Shown in pieces: positions 32,890 through 44,752 of a DNA stretch of 64,000 nucleotides. This stretch comes from Eustoma russellianum (taxonomy: Eukaryota > Streptophyta > Magnoliopsida > Gentianales > Gentianaceae), in contig AP025075.1 in the NCBI GenBank assembly GCA_036186865.1, forward strand, positions 15,881,788 to 15,945,787, in the 5' to 3' direction. The stretch's first letter is position 1. Every line of letters starts with the position of its first letter. The notes under the pieces are model-generated. The model was given only the letters and a program-made list of their open reading frames with translations. It had not been told where the DNA came from and did not search any database. The translations under genes and the position numbers were made by a program.

Positions 32890-35544
32890 TGTATGATCTG
32901 CAAAGCACCACTAGAAGGAGAGGGGGTTGAATAGTGGGTGCAGAAAATGTGGTTTTTAAAATAGTTTTAAACCAAAAACCCAACTTCTGAAAACAGTTTC
33001 TATTTTCAGGACCAGTATTAAAACATTTTGAAAACTAGGTTGCAGGTCTTCTAAAATTCTGAACTTTGGAGAGACCTTAGCCTCAGATGTTATGAGTATC
33101 TCCTAAAAATTTCAGATTTAAATTCAACCTCTAACCCCTTGAAAATTTGTTAGTGGTCAGATTGCGCAAATCTGCTAGAAACGGTAGACTGATTTGAAAA
33201 ATTAATTCCTATTTTTACGTAACTCCAAATGCTCTGAAAATTTAAATAATAACCCCTTATTAGTTTTATTTAAATTGATTGAAACAGTTTTGAAAAATTA
33301 TTTTGCGAAGTTAGTCAAATACGATCAAAGTCTCAACCATTGCAAACCTGAAAATCAGACTGCACTAGTCTTAGAACTTTGGACGTTTGGATGACTTATA
33401 CTTCTCCAAAAGGGTTGAAACTTGTGCCAAATTAACCTTAAGACGTGTGGCTATGATTATGGAAAGTTTCATAATTTTTGAAATTTGTTTACTATTTGTA
33501 CGAACGTGATCAAAAACGATAAATAGTGCTAAAACTGAAAGTAAGTGCTGAAAGTAAATGACACCAAGAATTTTATACTGGTTCGGTTATAAACAACCTA
33601 CTCCAGTCTTCGAAGACACCTTCCTCGGTTAGAACTAAACACACAACACCAAATAACAACTTACCATAGGGTTGATGGAGTTACACACCAACTTCAACCC
33701 TTTACAAACCTTGTATAAGAATACAATAATCACGAACACCACCACCTTGCAAGTCCAAGATTGATCACACCTTGATCAATCTTTTACAATGATAAAGAAT
33801 ATATGTGGTGGTCTATAAGAAGCCTATTCAAGTATATGAATATAAGTACAATAGGCTTTTACAGAGAAGAAAGAAAGAAAGAGTAGAAGTAGAAAACGTT
33901 TTTTATCTTTGAAACTTGTAAGCCTTGTTCTTGTTTTTGTTTTGCTCTCTTCCTTCCTTTTTAACTTGAGTTGGCCGCCCCCCTTGATGCTCTTTCCCTC
34001 TTGAAAATTATCTTCTAATTCCTTGGAAGAGTATATGGCATCATTGTGACATGTCTTTGCTTACTTGGGATCTCCTCATTGGATGATCATTAAGCTCTTG
34101 CTTACTTGACACTCATTGATTGGTAGGATGTTGTCATCACTTGATATCTAGACAAATCTGTGAATAACACTTAAAACATGTGCCAAATAATCATAAAATA
34201 GTTACCATAATTCCCAAGATCACCACACAAAATTAGCTAGGAAAATAACTCCAAAATGCCATGACAAAATCGGCCATAAAGTCTCTTGCACATGCTAAAA
34301 TTTCATCATGTGTAACATTCACCTTTTATTCAAAATATTGCCAATTTTACATTGATTTAATCCAAGAATTCAATCACCATTTAGTGCAAGACATTCTTAT
34401 AATTTTTGGAATAAAAATTTATCATCAACAAGGCCTAGAAATCAGCCATATACATTCCCACACATGTTGAAATTTTCAGCATGTGTGATATTCAAAAATA
34501 TCACCATTTTAATTTCATAATTAATTAAAAATACTTCCATACTATCTCCCAATTATCCACATGATTCAAGACAACAAAATATAGCTCACTAAAGAGAAAA
34601 AATCGGCCAGCTCTTTACCACACATGCTGAATTTTCAGCATGTGTCACAATTGTGACAAGATCTGAAATGTTACCTTTTGTAGTTCCTTTCTTTAAGTCA
34701 CCAACATTGAATGCTTTATTCTTGAACAATCAAGATGCCAACAAAGCTCCACATATGCTCCAACTCAGCTGGAATAAGCGTGTGACATGGTTGTGCATGT
34801 GCTGAATTTTATTTTTGCAAACTTTGTAAAATAATGCACATTTAATTATACACACATGGTATATTCCAATCAGCCCTTAATTGAATTTTCTAGAACACTT
34901 TGAGATGTATGAAATATGTAAAAAGTGTCTAGATACATGCTATATGATATGCCAAAAACGTTCCATGTGTCGTGTACGTAGAAAACCGAATTTTCAATGT
35001 TTATCGATTATCCGATTTTTCTCTAATTAAATTCCAACTTCTTGCACATGTTATATATATTATGTTACACATAATATACATAAATTAAACTTTAATATTC
35101 AGCACTTAGGCTGATCTTAAAGTGGCGCCTAAACCATGTGACAAAATTGAAATTGGAATCTCCACAATTTGGCCTTAATGTGGGGTGATTTGTGTGTGCC
35201 AACATGGAATGATTTTATGGCTGCACATACCATATAAGCCACAAAATTTGTGGCTATTTTTGAAGTGTAGGGGCTGGCCATCTATTTATGGCAAGTACGT
35301 GACACGTTGGCGAAGTTTCGTTATTCGCCTGATACGACAATTTTCGGTTTAAAACCTTTTAACGTGTCGTATTAAATTTGTCATCACCATGACTTATATC
35401 ATATGATATACGACCTGAATACACTCATAAATATGAGTTAAGTATAGTGGTGTGACGTTAATGTACGTATGTAAAATATATAACGTGTCGGTAGTATGTT
35501 GGAATAAATGTGTATGTGCCTTTTTCAAAAAATCTGAATATATA

Positions 35545-35639
<95 letters not shown>

Positions 35640-36005
35640 GTGTAATACATGTGTGGAGAGGAGAGGGAGAACTTTCCTTTCTTCAACTTGTTGCCTTTGT
35701 GCCTTTTCCAAATATTGCTTCCTTTAATGAACTACTTAGTTTAATTAACTAAGTACTTCACTTAATGAACTAGTTTAGTTCATTAATTATGGCACCTCAA
35801 AATAGTTCAAACACAACAAATGTTTGCCATTTGATGTTAACTTTAAAGCTTCATGGCTTGTTAGTACGCCAACGTTATATATGAACTATATAAGGCAAGT
35901 TTTATGCAACAACGTGTAATGTCATAAAATATGTCATGCATTTCTCTGTAACACGTTTATTTAAATCATGCATTTTGAAATCACTCAACCCCCTTTTTCT
36001 CAACA
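32890..36005 (-). repeat. 3' LTR of element C (3,116 bp)
   Basis: Plus strand starts TGTATGATC and ends CTCAACA. It contains a (TA)n microsatellite at about 35555-35633, three palindrome modules (near 34289, 34459, 34619) and the inverted repeat around AAGCCTATT/AATAGGCTT (about 33830-33860). It differs from its partner LTR much more than the B pair do (over ten changes in the first 220 bases), so the insertion is older than B. Confidence 0.92.
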
Positions 36006-36268
36006 ATCTCCCCCTTTTGATGATTTACAAAATAACCTATATTCATGATTTAAATCTTGTCGCTCCCCCTTCAATCGTGCATAAATTTAAATTTTGAATT
36101 TCAAATTTCATGTCGCTCCCCCTTGATTTGTGCAATTAATCTTTCTCTCTCCCCCTTAAATCATGCATTATCTCCCCCTTTATTTTGGAAAGATATTCAA
36201 AAGCGCATGTAAAGAAAAAAAATCATGCATTTCATAATATCAAACATGCGTTCGCAAGGGTTATTTAT
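36006..36268 (-). promoter_or_regulatory. Polypurine tract series of element C
   Basis: Plus-strand CTCCCCCTT runs near 36007, 36060, 36113, 36147 and 36170, equal to AAGGGGGAG tracts on the element strand. Their retention next to gag shows that the PPT series was kept when pol was lost. Confidence 0.85.
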
Positions 36269-38165
36269 TCAACCCTTTGAAAATGTCCCTTTTGGTACCC
36301 AAATTTGGGTGACCTTTCTAGGTCTTCCAAAAGGTGATGAAAACGCAACATAATATATGTTAGGTGCAAATGCGTTTGGCCTTTGGCCAAGAACTCCTTT
36401 ATACGCATTATATGTAGGACGTTTTTGATATGTCCTTGTGTTAGTGTGCGTAGTGTGTGACCTAGATGGATGAAATGAATGTTGTGTATGCATCACTTGT
36501 TCTTCTCATATCTATATGGTACAAAATTTTATTTCTCATGATATGAAGAAGAAGTATGACGAGATGTGGGGAGAGGGGGTCTTTGCGTAATCTTAGACGC
36601 CGTATTTGGTTTTGGAGTGTCTACTTTCTTAGACACTACAAACTTGGTTGGTTTAATGGATACTTCATTTGTTTCAATGTATCCTAAACCCGTTTTATCA
36701 CTATCATGCTTTTGTGAAGAAATAATGTGATCTAGCATGTTTGTTCCCGTATCAAATTTCTTCACCATTTTCTCTAAATTCGCATTCCTTGATTTCAAGT
36801 TTGAAATCTCGGATTTCATTTCATTATTGTTCATGGTCAATGATGAGACCTCTGATTTTAATGCATTAATGATGCATGATGACTCTTCTTTTGAATCGTT
36901 TAATTGAGAAACAAGGTTCGTGTTAGAAGATTTTAACAACTTCTTGTCTTCAATTAATTGTTTCTTTTCTTTTGCAAGAGTCTTTGAAAACTTATGCAGC
37001 TCTAAATATTGACTAAATAAATCATCATAAGAATATTCAGAATCAGAATCAATGTCGAAAGATACCTCATTTGATGCTTTAGATGTAAAGCATACTTGTG
37101 CCTTTGGTTCTTCCGTATCACCAGTCTCAGAGTCGGATGTGTCACTCCAAGTGGAGGCTTTGAAGGCTCTTCTCCTTTTCTTAGTTCTGAGACGAGTCTA
37201 GTTTTTGTCCGATCCTTGTCAAGGTATTTGTTCGTTTGTTTGTCCTTGTTTGGACAATCATATGACAAGTGTCCAGGTTGTCCACATTCATAACACTTTA
37301 TTTCCTTATTTTTATTTTTATGATCCTTAGATGAAGTAGACTTATGTTTAATCGATTTTCTCAAGATTTTTCTTTACCTTTTCGCCATCGTGATTAAATC
37401 CTCATCTTCGGAGTCTATGTCACTATCATCTACGACGTATTCATTTGATTCAAATGCTATAGCCTTATCATTATTGGAAATAGACTTAGAATGTCTTAAA
37501 GTGAGTTTGTTTTCATATACCTTAAGTGATCCAATTAGTTCTTCCATCTTAATCGATTTAGTTTCTTTGCTTTCTTCTATGGCCGTTATTTTAGGGTTCC
37601 ACTCGGATGGAAGGCTTTGCAAGACCTTTTGTACCTTTTCCTGCATAGTGAAGGCTTTGCAAAGAGACTCAAGAGAATGGTAAATGTTAGTCAAGCGAAG
37701 ATCCATATCAACGATAGATTCATTTGGCAATAATTTAAATGACTCGAGTGTGGACATAAGCATGTTGATCTTGGACTCTTTTACTTGACTAGTGCCTTCG
37801 TGTTTCATTTCAAGAATTTGCTACATCTCTTGAGCACTAGAGCAATTAGACACGTAACTAGACTCACTTTTACTTAGACCATTTAAGAGTAGTTGCATGG
37901 CTTTAGCATTCATACTCAACTTCTTTTTGTCATCACTAGTGTATTCTTGTTTCGTTTTTATAACCTCTAGTGTGACACCATCAACAATTGACAACTTTGA
38001 AGGAACAAATGGACCGTCTTCTATGATGGACCATAGATCAATATCAATAGCCATAAGAAAAAGTTTCATTCTTAGTTTCCATTGAATAATGGATTCACCA
38101 TCGAAAAGAGGTGGCCTTATGGTTGACATTCCTTCTTGCACGGTGTTATAGATAGTGGATGCCAT
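36269..38165 (-). pseudogene. gag: Sirevirus gag of element C, several lesions
   Basis: The start MASTIYNTVQEGM (38165) lies beside the PBS. It has the same order as gag B: RPPLFDGESIIQWKLRMKLF, UBN2-like region, knuckle CYECGQPGHLSYDC, coiled coil (NEMKSEISNLKSRNANLEKM), basic tail ending VPKGTFSKG at 36269. Defects seen: TAG in place of tryptophan near 37820, frameshifts near 37370 and 37180, and breaks near 36935 and 36510. After the gag stop there is no protease; the sequence goes straight to the purine tracts. Confidence 0.9.
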
Positions 38166-38207
38166 CTCACTTAGATCGTTGGATCCTTTTGATATGAGTG
38201 AACCTGC

Positions 38208-38219
38208 GCTCTGATACCA
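38208..38219 (-). promoter_or_regulatory. Primer-binding site of element C (initiator tRNA-Met)
   Basis: Minus-strand TGGTATCAGAGC, identical to the site in B, two bases from the LTR end at 38222. Confidence 0.95.
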
Positions 38220-40843
38220 CTTGTAGGATCTGCAAGGCACCACTAGAAGGGGGGGTTGAATAGTGGGTGCGGAAAATGTGGTTTTTAAAATAGTTTTAAA
38301 CCAAAAACCCAACTTCTAAAAACAATTTCTGTTTTCAGGACCAGTTTTAAAACGTTTTAAAAACTAAGTTGCAGGTCTTCTAAAATTCTGAAATTTGGAG
38401 AGAACTTAGCCTCAGATGTGATGAGTATCTCCTAAAAATTTCAGATTTAAATTCAACCTCTAACCCCTTGAAAATTTGTTGGTGGTCAGATTGCGCAAAT
38501 CTGTCAGAAACGGTAGACTGATTTGAAAAATTAATTCCTAATTGTACGTAGCTCCAAATGCTCTGAAAATTTAAAGAATAACCCCTTATTAGTTTTATTT
38601 AAATGGGTTTAAACAGTTTTGAAAAATTATTTTGGGAAGTTAGTCAAATACGATCAAAGTCTCAACCATTGCAAGCCTGAAAATCAGACTACACTAGTCT
38701 CAGAACTTTGGACGTTTGGATGACTTATACTTCTCCAAAAGGGTTGAAACTTATGCCAAATTAACCTTAAGACGTGTGGATATGATTATGGAAAGTTTCA
38801 TAATTTTTGAAATTCGTTTACTATTTGTACGAACGTGATCAAAAACGATAAATAGTGCTGAAACTGAAAGTAAGTGCTGAATGTAAATGACACCAAGAAT
38901 TTTATACTGGTTCGGTTATAAACAACCTACTCCAGTCTTCGAGCACACCTTCCTCGGTTAGCACTAAACACACAACACCAAATAACATCTTACCATAGGG
39001 TTGATGGAGTTACATACCAACTCCAACCCTTTACAAACCTTGTATAAGAATACAATGATCACGAACACCACCACCTTGCAAGTCCAAGATCGATCACACC
39101 TTGATCAATCTTTTACAATGATAAAGAATATATGTGGTGGTCTATAAGAAGCCTATTCAAGTATATTAATATAAGTACAATAGGCTTTTACAGAGAAGAA
39201 AGAAAGAAAGAGTAGAAGTAGAAAACGTTTTTGATCTTTGAAACTTGTAAGCCTTGTTCTTGTTTTTGTTTTGCTCTCTTCCTTCCTTTTTAACTTGAGT
39301 TGGCCGCCCCCCTTGATGCTCTTTCCCTCTTGAAAATTATCTTCTAAGTCCTTGGAAGAGTATATGGCATCATTGTGACATGTCTTTGCTTACTTGGGAT
39401 CTCCTCATTGGATGATCATTAAGCTCTTGCTTACTTGGCACTCATTGATTGGTAGGATGTTGTCATTATTTGATGACTAGACAAATCTGTGAATAACACT
39501 TAAAACATGTGCCAAATAATCATAAAATAGTTACCATAATTCCCAAGATCACCACACAAAATTAGCTAGGCAAATAACTCCAAAATGCCATGACAAAATC
39601 GGCCATAAAGTCTCTTGCACATGCTAAAATTTCAGCATGTGTAACATTCACCTTTTATTCAAACTATTGCCAATTTTACATTGATGTAATCCAAGAAATC
39701 AATCACCATTTAGTGCAAGACATTCTTATAATTTTTGGAATAAAAATTTATCATCAACAAGGCCTAGAAATCAGCCATATACATTCCCACACATGCTGAA
39801 ATTTTCAGCATGTGTGATATTCAAAAATATCACCATTTTAGTTTCATAATTAATTAAAAATACTTCCATACTATCTCCCAATTATCCACACGATTCAAGA
39901 CAACAAAATATAGCTCATTAAAGAGAAAAAATCGGCCAGCTCTTTACCACACATGCTGAATTTTCAGCATGTGTCACAATTGTGACAAGATTTGAAATGT
40001 TACCTTTTGTAGTTCCTTTCTTTAAGTCACCAACATTGCATGCTTTATTCTTGACTAATCAAGATGCCAAAAAAGCTCCACATATGCTCCTACTCAGCTA
40101 GAATAGGCATGTGACATGGTTGTGCATGTGCTGAATTTTATTTTTGCAAACTTTGTAAAATAATGCACATTTAATTATACACACATGGTATATTCCAATC
40201 AGCCCTTAATTGAATTTTATAGAACACTTTGAGATGTATGAAATATTTAAAAAGTTTCTAGATACATGCTATATGATATGCCAAAAACGTTCCATGTGTC
40301 GTGTACATCGAAAACCGAATTTTCGATGTTTATCGATTACCCGATTTTTCTCTAATTAAATTCCAACTTTTTGCACATGTTATATATATTATGTTACACA
40401 TAATATACATAAATTAAACTTTAATATTCATCACTTAGTCTGATCTTAAAGTGGCGCCTAAACCATGTGACAAAATTGAAATTGGAATCTCTACAATTTG
40501 GCCTTAATGTGGGGTGATTTGTGTGTGCCAACATGGAATGATTTTATGGCTGCACATACCATGTAAGCCAAGAAATTTGTGGCTATTTTTGAAGTGTAGG
40601 GGCTGTCCATCTATTTATGACAAGTACGTGACACGTTGGCGAAGTTTCGGTATTCGCCTGATACGATAATTTTCGGTTTAAAACCTTTTAACGTGTCGTA
40701 TTAAATTTGTCATCACCATGAATTATATCATGTGATATAAGACCTGAATATACTCATAAATATGAGTTAATGTACGTACATAAAATATATAACGTGTCGG
40801 TAGTATGTTAGAATAAATGTATATGTGCCTTTTTCAAAAAATC

Positions 40844-40884
<41 letters not shown>

Positions 40885-41324
40885 GGGAAAAATGATTTTA
40901 TTATGCCTCACTTATGGCAGAGGAATACCATATTACAATGATCATCAATGAAAACAAAATAATAGTATAACGAACATATAAGTTGGTGCCTCCAATCATA
41001 TACGATATGCCGCATTAAAACCTTGCCAAGTAAAACCACCCTTGTGGATAAAACCTTGGCGAAGGAAAAAGCGTACATATTTATATGATTGGTGTAATTG
41101 CATGAATATAAAGAATATGATCGTGTAGGGCACGTAAGTTGCATGGGTGTAACATGTTGCAGTCGCTGTTGAAGTCGTCAACGTATGCTCCTCCGATGTT
41201 GCCATTGTAATCCAGGTTCCATGCACAAACATAAAAAAGGATTAGGAGTGTGATGAAAGGTATATATATGAGCAGTTGTATCTCGTAAAGTGCAGCAAAT
41301 ATCTGTGGTGGAGAAGTTACCCAG

Positions 41325-41352
41325 GTTACCCATATCGATTGATATGGGTAAC
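41325..41352 (-). other. Hairpin 2 of the LINE-c 3' region
   Basis: Twelve-base arms GTTACCCATATC and its complement, loop of four. On the element strand it is followed by CTGGGTAACTTCTC, equivalent to GGTACGTTCTC after hairpin 2 of LINE-b. Confidence 0.75.
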
Positions 41353-41430
41353 AATGCTACGGAGTGTGCAATATGTGGAAGAAATATGCCACAGTGTAGT
41401 AGTATGACAGAGGAGAGCATGCGTACCCGC

Positions 41431-41458
41431 GTTGCCCATATCATATGATATGGGCAAC
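41431..41458 (-). other. Hairpin 1 of the LINE-c 3' region
   Basis: A perfect 28-base palindrome, arm GTTGCCCATATCAT, whose first base is the last base of the ORF2 TAG stop. It is followed on the element strand by GCGGGTACGCATGC, the tag seen after hairpin 1 in the other copies. Confidence 0.8.
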
Positions 41459-42054
41459 TAATTTGATCCAGAGCTATGACCATTGCGGATGTATGGAGTA
41501 CTTTCAGTTTGATAGCTTGCTCGAACTAATGGCGGTAGGGCAGCTACTGTTGTGAATATGGTGAGTTGTTGTCGAAGTTGACCATATTGTGCGAGAAAAT
41601 GTGCCGGCTGATTGGCCTCCCTAGGAACATATATTATCTCCGATGCTCTTGATATCAATAGCGATTTAAATACTAAGGCATGCTGCTGAGTAGTGTTGTG
41701 GACCATTGAAAGGACTCGTTGAGCATCAACCTTAATATCAATTGATGGCCACTGCCAGGCAAAGAAAAGGTAGCTGAAGTATGCAGCTTGAAACTCTGCA
41801 ATTGCTGGTGACGATAATGGTAAGTGAAATGCTATTGCTCCTAAGAATGCACCGTTGTTGTCACGCAAAATTGCTCCTGCCGCTACCGTGTGTAGACCAT
41901 GTGCTGCATCCGTGTTTAGCTTCAATCTACCCGGTGGAGGTTGATGCCATTTGATTATCTTGACTCTAGGAGTGTAAAATTTTGGGATTAAACCCGTTGC
42001 AATGAGTTCACTGTCTGGTGATGCAAATTTTTTGGCGTTGTGGACTGATACCCA
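41458..42054 (-). pseudogene. LINE-c ORF2 C-terminal fragment (RNase H)
   Basis: Open from the truncation point to the stop. KLNTDAAHG and GAILRDNNGAFLGA start the RNase H fold, followed by IDIKVDAQRVLSMV and REANQPAHFLAQYG. It corresponds to the last third of ORF2 in LINE-a and LINE-b and belongs to the same RNase H-bearing LINE group, but differs enough to be a separate copy lineage. Confidence 0.85.
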
Positions 42055-42446
42055 ATCATATATATATATGATGGCGTGTAATATATGTGTGTAGAGGAGA
42101 GGGAGAACTTTCCTTTCTTCAACTTGTTGCCTTTGTGCCTTTTCCAAATATTGCTTCCTTTAATGAACTACTTAGTTTAATTAACTAAGTACTTCACTTT
42201 ATAAACTAGTTTAGTTCATTAATTATGACACCTGAAAATAGTTCAATCACATCAAACGTTTGCCATTTGATGTAAGCTTTAAAGCTTCATGGCACGTTAG
42301 TACGCCAACATTATATATGAACTATATAAGGAAAGTTTTATGCAACAACGTGTCATGTCATAAAATATGTCATGCATTTCTTTGTAACACGTTTATTTAA
42401 ATCATGCATTTTGAAATCACTCAAACACATTTTTCTCAACATCTTC

Positions 42447-43081
42447 TACATGATTATTTTCTTATATGACTTTTGCTTATCCTCATGCTATTCTTTGTGG
42501 GTGACATTCACACGTTGGTCTGCCTGGCGACGCGAGGTTCTACCTGCATACAATCGCACGCACTGTCCAGCTTCTATCACTGTTTGGCCATGCATCAATT
42601 GGACGCCACCTTGGTTCATTTGCAATCGAGGTGGCATGGGTACGTTCGAAACAATTTTCTTGTCAAGCACTTATCTCCTACCAACACTGCTAATAATACT
42701 TTGTATATCTTGTTTTGAGGTGCAATGGTTTGGTTACAACAGAATTCTATCAACTTCTCTACTGCTGCAGTCGTCATCACGGACAATCTGTTCACAGCTT
42801 CATGCGCCTACAATGATTCCAATGACATATCTTTCTCGGCATACCATAGATACAGGTCATCTCTCCACTGATATAAATATGTACGCTTTTTCCTTCGCCA
42901 AGGTTTTATCCACAAGGGTGGTTTTACTTGGCAAGGTTTTAATGCGGCATATCATATATGATTGGAGGTTGACACTCATTAGCTTTCTCTACTATGTATT
43001 TTCTTATATGGATTCTTATGTAATATGGTTTTCCTCCATCATAAGTGAGACTGCATAATAATAAATATCTTGGTTCAAAAA
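42447..43081 (+). other. LINE-a 3' region, second part, with candidate third frame
   Basis: Continues LINE-a after Sirevirus C. The frame from 32824 stays open through 43058 (another 204 codons), reading WTPPWFICNRGGMGTFETIF and ending with INMYAFSFAKVLSTRVVLLG. A second hairpin at 42605-42635 has nine-base arms GCCACCTTG/CGAGGTGGC (one G-U) and is followed by GGGTACGTTCG. The motif GGTTTTATCCACAAGGGTGG...GGCAAGGTTTTAATG (about 42902-42945) is a 3'-end motif shared with LINE-b and LINE-c. Confidence 0.6.
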
Positions 43082-43094
43082 ATATATATATATA

Positions 43095-43170
43095 TTTTAA
43101 AAAAATTAGAGAGGGGAATCGAACTCGAGACCCGGGGTTGGGATAAATGCTACTCAACCGCTAGACCTAA
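43095..43170 (-). repeat. tRNA-like fragment, possible SINE
   Basis: On the minus strand TCTAGCGGTTGAGTAGC (A-box-like, 43150-43165) is followed by GAGTTCGATTCCCC (B box, 43113-43126), then a run of seven T (43100-43106), which would terminate RNA polymerase III. Spacing and sequence resemble a tRNA-Glu/Asp-like head of a SINE. It sits between the LINE-a tail and the (CA)n(TA)n upstream of LINE-b. It is too short and acceptor-less to be a functional tRNA gene. Confidence 0.5.
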
Positions 43171-43182
43171 AGGTTTTTCGCA

Positions 43183-43197
43183 CACACACACACACAC

Positions 43198-43274
<77 letters not shown>
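43183..43274. repeat. (CA)n(TA)n microsatellite
   Basis: A CA run followed by about 37 TA units. LINE-b begins at its right edge. Open frames reading IYIYIY across it are spurious. Confidence 0.95.
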
Positions 43275-43277
<3 letters not shown>

Positions 43278-43493
43278 CTTCGGACGGAAATTCTCAGTAA
43301 ATGGAGAAATCATCTTTTTCATTTCATACTCACACCACAAGGGCTCCGTAATTCTCGGCGGCTTTAGCCACCGTCGCCGCTGTTTCTCACACCGCCGCCG
43401 CCGCAATTTTGATCACGCCGCCGCCCTGCCGTTTTGATCGCATCACACACTGCCCTGCTTCCTTTTCCGTCAACTGCATCAGTCCGAAGTCTC

Positions 43494-44752
43494 TATGTCG
43501 TCGGCCCCAACATTCGCGGCTGTGGTTTCCGGTACCACAGCAGCGTCCAAATTGAGTATCTCTCCCAAAACAGTCTCAAGGCATAAAGGTATTCCATTGA
43601 TATCGTTTTTAGATTCCATTGAAGGTGATTTGAGAGGTTTTTGAAAAAATCGGTTTTCACAATGATCTGCGCATCACGCTGATAGATCAAACGCATATAC
43701 TCTTGAATTTTCGCCAAGAAACTGATTATCTCAGATGCTTCTACCGTAGATCATGGCTTATTTCTGGTCGTCATATGCGTATAACTAAATGGACAGTGGA
43801 TTTTGATCCGGCTACTGACGTCCCCATTGTACCAGTCTGGGTAGCCTTACCAGGTTTACCAGTACATTTGCATTGCCGAGAAGCCCTCTTTGAAATAGTG
43901 AAGCCGATAGGGTCACCGCTGAAGCTTGATGCTGCCACTTCCGATGCTCTGCGGCCGTCTGTCGCCAGAATTTGTGTTGAGGTCGATGTTTCACAGGACC
44001 TGCCCCAAAAAATATATTTGCAGGCAAAACAAAGACTTATACTGCAAACGGTGGTTTATGAGGATTTGCCAAAATACTGCACTGCATGTCATATATTAGG
44101 GCATGATCACACGTCATGCGACCCCAAACAGTCCTCGGCGTCCGCTATTCCACATCCACCACCGCCTCCTCCATCACGTCCGCCCAAGCAAAGATGGACT
44201 CCTGTTAAGAATAAATCGGATGCTATCCCTCCTGTGAAACCATTGCAGCCGACTCCTATGCCCACAATGCCGCCTGCACCTACAGCTGAAGATCGGTCTG
44301 ATCTTATGACTGGTATACTTCATGCGGAGGAGCCACAGTTGAATGCTCAATCCAATGATTCGGATATCCATATTGATACGCATGTGGCAGACGATATCCA
44401 GAATCATGACACCTATTGTGATGCCCCGGATCACCATTTACCAGATGATATCACCCATACGGATCTTGGACATTCGTCAGACACGGAAATGCCCGATGAG
44501 GGTCTGGAAGCAGCCCAGCTTATTGTTCCCACGGAAGTTTCTCATCGCATACAGCTGTTAGATTCATCACCTGAAGACGACATATTGATATCGCGTTTGA
44601 ATGATAACACGGAGGAGGCACCGTTCGTCCCAGTTGTTCCGCGTCGGAAACGTCGCACGAAAAAGGATCTGCCCCCGTTGCCTCCATCTACTGTTCTCAC
44701 ACGTAGTGCTTCTCAAGTTATGCAGGGAAGTGTCTCAAACCTTACTCAATGA
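43494..44752 (+). pseudogene. LINE-b ORF1: DUF4283-like protein with CCHC knuckle
   Basis: Start MSSAPTFAAVVSG (43494). IPLISFLDSIEGDLRGF is followed by EKIGFHNDLRITL in another frame. Comparison with the LINE-e ORF1 shows about 20-25 residues missing there (the LVGSFWHGRPNL part), so a small deletion breaks the frame near 43640. From 43703 the frame is open: YLRCFYRRSWLISGRHMRIT, VARICVEVDVSQDLPQKI, the knuckle C-TA-C-HILG-H-DHTS-C near 44085-44120, then a Pro-rich and acidic tail to 44752. The stop TGA overlaps the ORF2 ATG. Confidence 0.9.

Larger units (their letters stand above)
40908..41483 (-). other. LINE-c candidate third reading frame, one stop
   Basis: Frame +1 to ORF2, open from 41483 to 40908 with a single stop near 41178 (about 192 codons). 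It begins overlapping the end of ORF2 and contains WATRVRML, GNLGNFSTTD and ends INMYAFSFAKVLSTRVVLLG...HK, the same C-terminal block as LINE-a and LINE-b. The C-terminal block also coincides with the nucleotide motif conserved at plant LINE 3' ends. Confidence 0.35.
40881..42054 (-). mobile_element. LINE-c, 5'-truncated copy in the C LTR
   Basis: Reads right to left from 42054: linker WVSVHNAKKFA, complete RNase H region, ORF2 stop at 41458-41460, 3' region, AATAAAA near 40895, ending in (AT)n. It is flanked on both sides by the AT microsatellite of the LTR, so the insertion went into that microsatellite. The partner LTR at 35555-35633 shows the empty site. Truncation lies just upstream of RNase H. 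Confidence 0.9.
32890..42441 (-). mobile_element. Sirevirus-type element C, gag only (TR-GAG-like)
   Basis: Two LTRs, PBS, a degenerate gag and five purine tracts, but no protease, integrase, RT or RNase H. Only 2.2 kb separates the LTRs. It is bounded by a perfect 5 bp duplication, TCTTC at 32885-32889 and 42442-42446, so the insertion was a normal integration of an already deleted element and not a later deletion of the flanks. gag passes within about 30 bases into the pre-PPT region. Enzymes would have to come from relatives such as A or B. The right LTR was later hit by LINE-c. Confidence 0.9.
38222..42441 (-). repeat. 5' LTR of element C, carrying LINE-c
   Basis: Same LTR as 32890-36005, but its (AT)n tract is split by about 1.17 kb of LINE sequence at 40881-42054. 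Outside that insert the two copies align throughout, including palindromes near 39618, 39788 and 39949. It ends CTCAACA followed by the TCTTC duplication. Confidence 0.92.
15990..43081 (+). mobile_element. LINE-a, L1-type, split by Sireviruses B and C
   Basis: A plant L1-type LINE with GC-rich 5' leader, ORF1, ORF2 and a 3' region. Its own sequence occupies about 15990-17841, 29333-32889 and 42447-43081. Removing B and C with one TSD copy each restores continuous LINE sequence. The 3' end has an AATAAA signal and a short A-tract before (TA)n, and both ends abut TA-rich repeats, so a TSD cannot be read cleanly. ORF1 and ORF2 carry several stops and frameshifts. Confidence 0.9.

Noticed and set aside
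35394..35727. Open frames rich in IYIYIY on both strands, also at 43070-43406
   Set aside because: Translation of (TA)n microsatellites.
43095..43170. Functional tRNA gene
   Set aside because: No acceptor stem, no D- or T-arm pairing of normal length, and the T run follows too soon.
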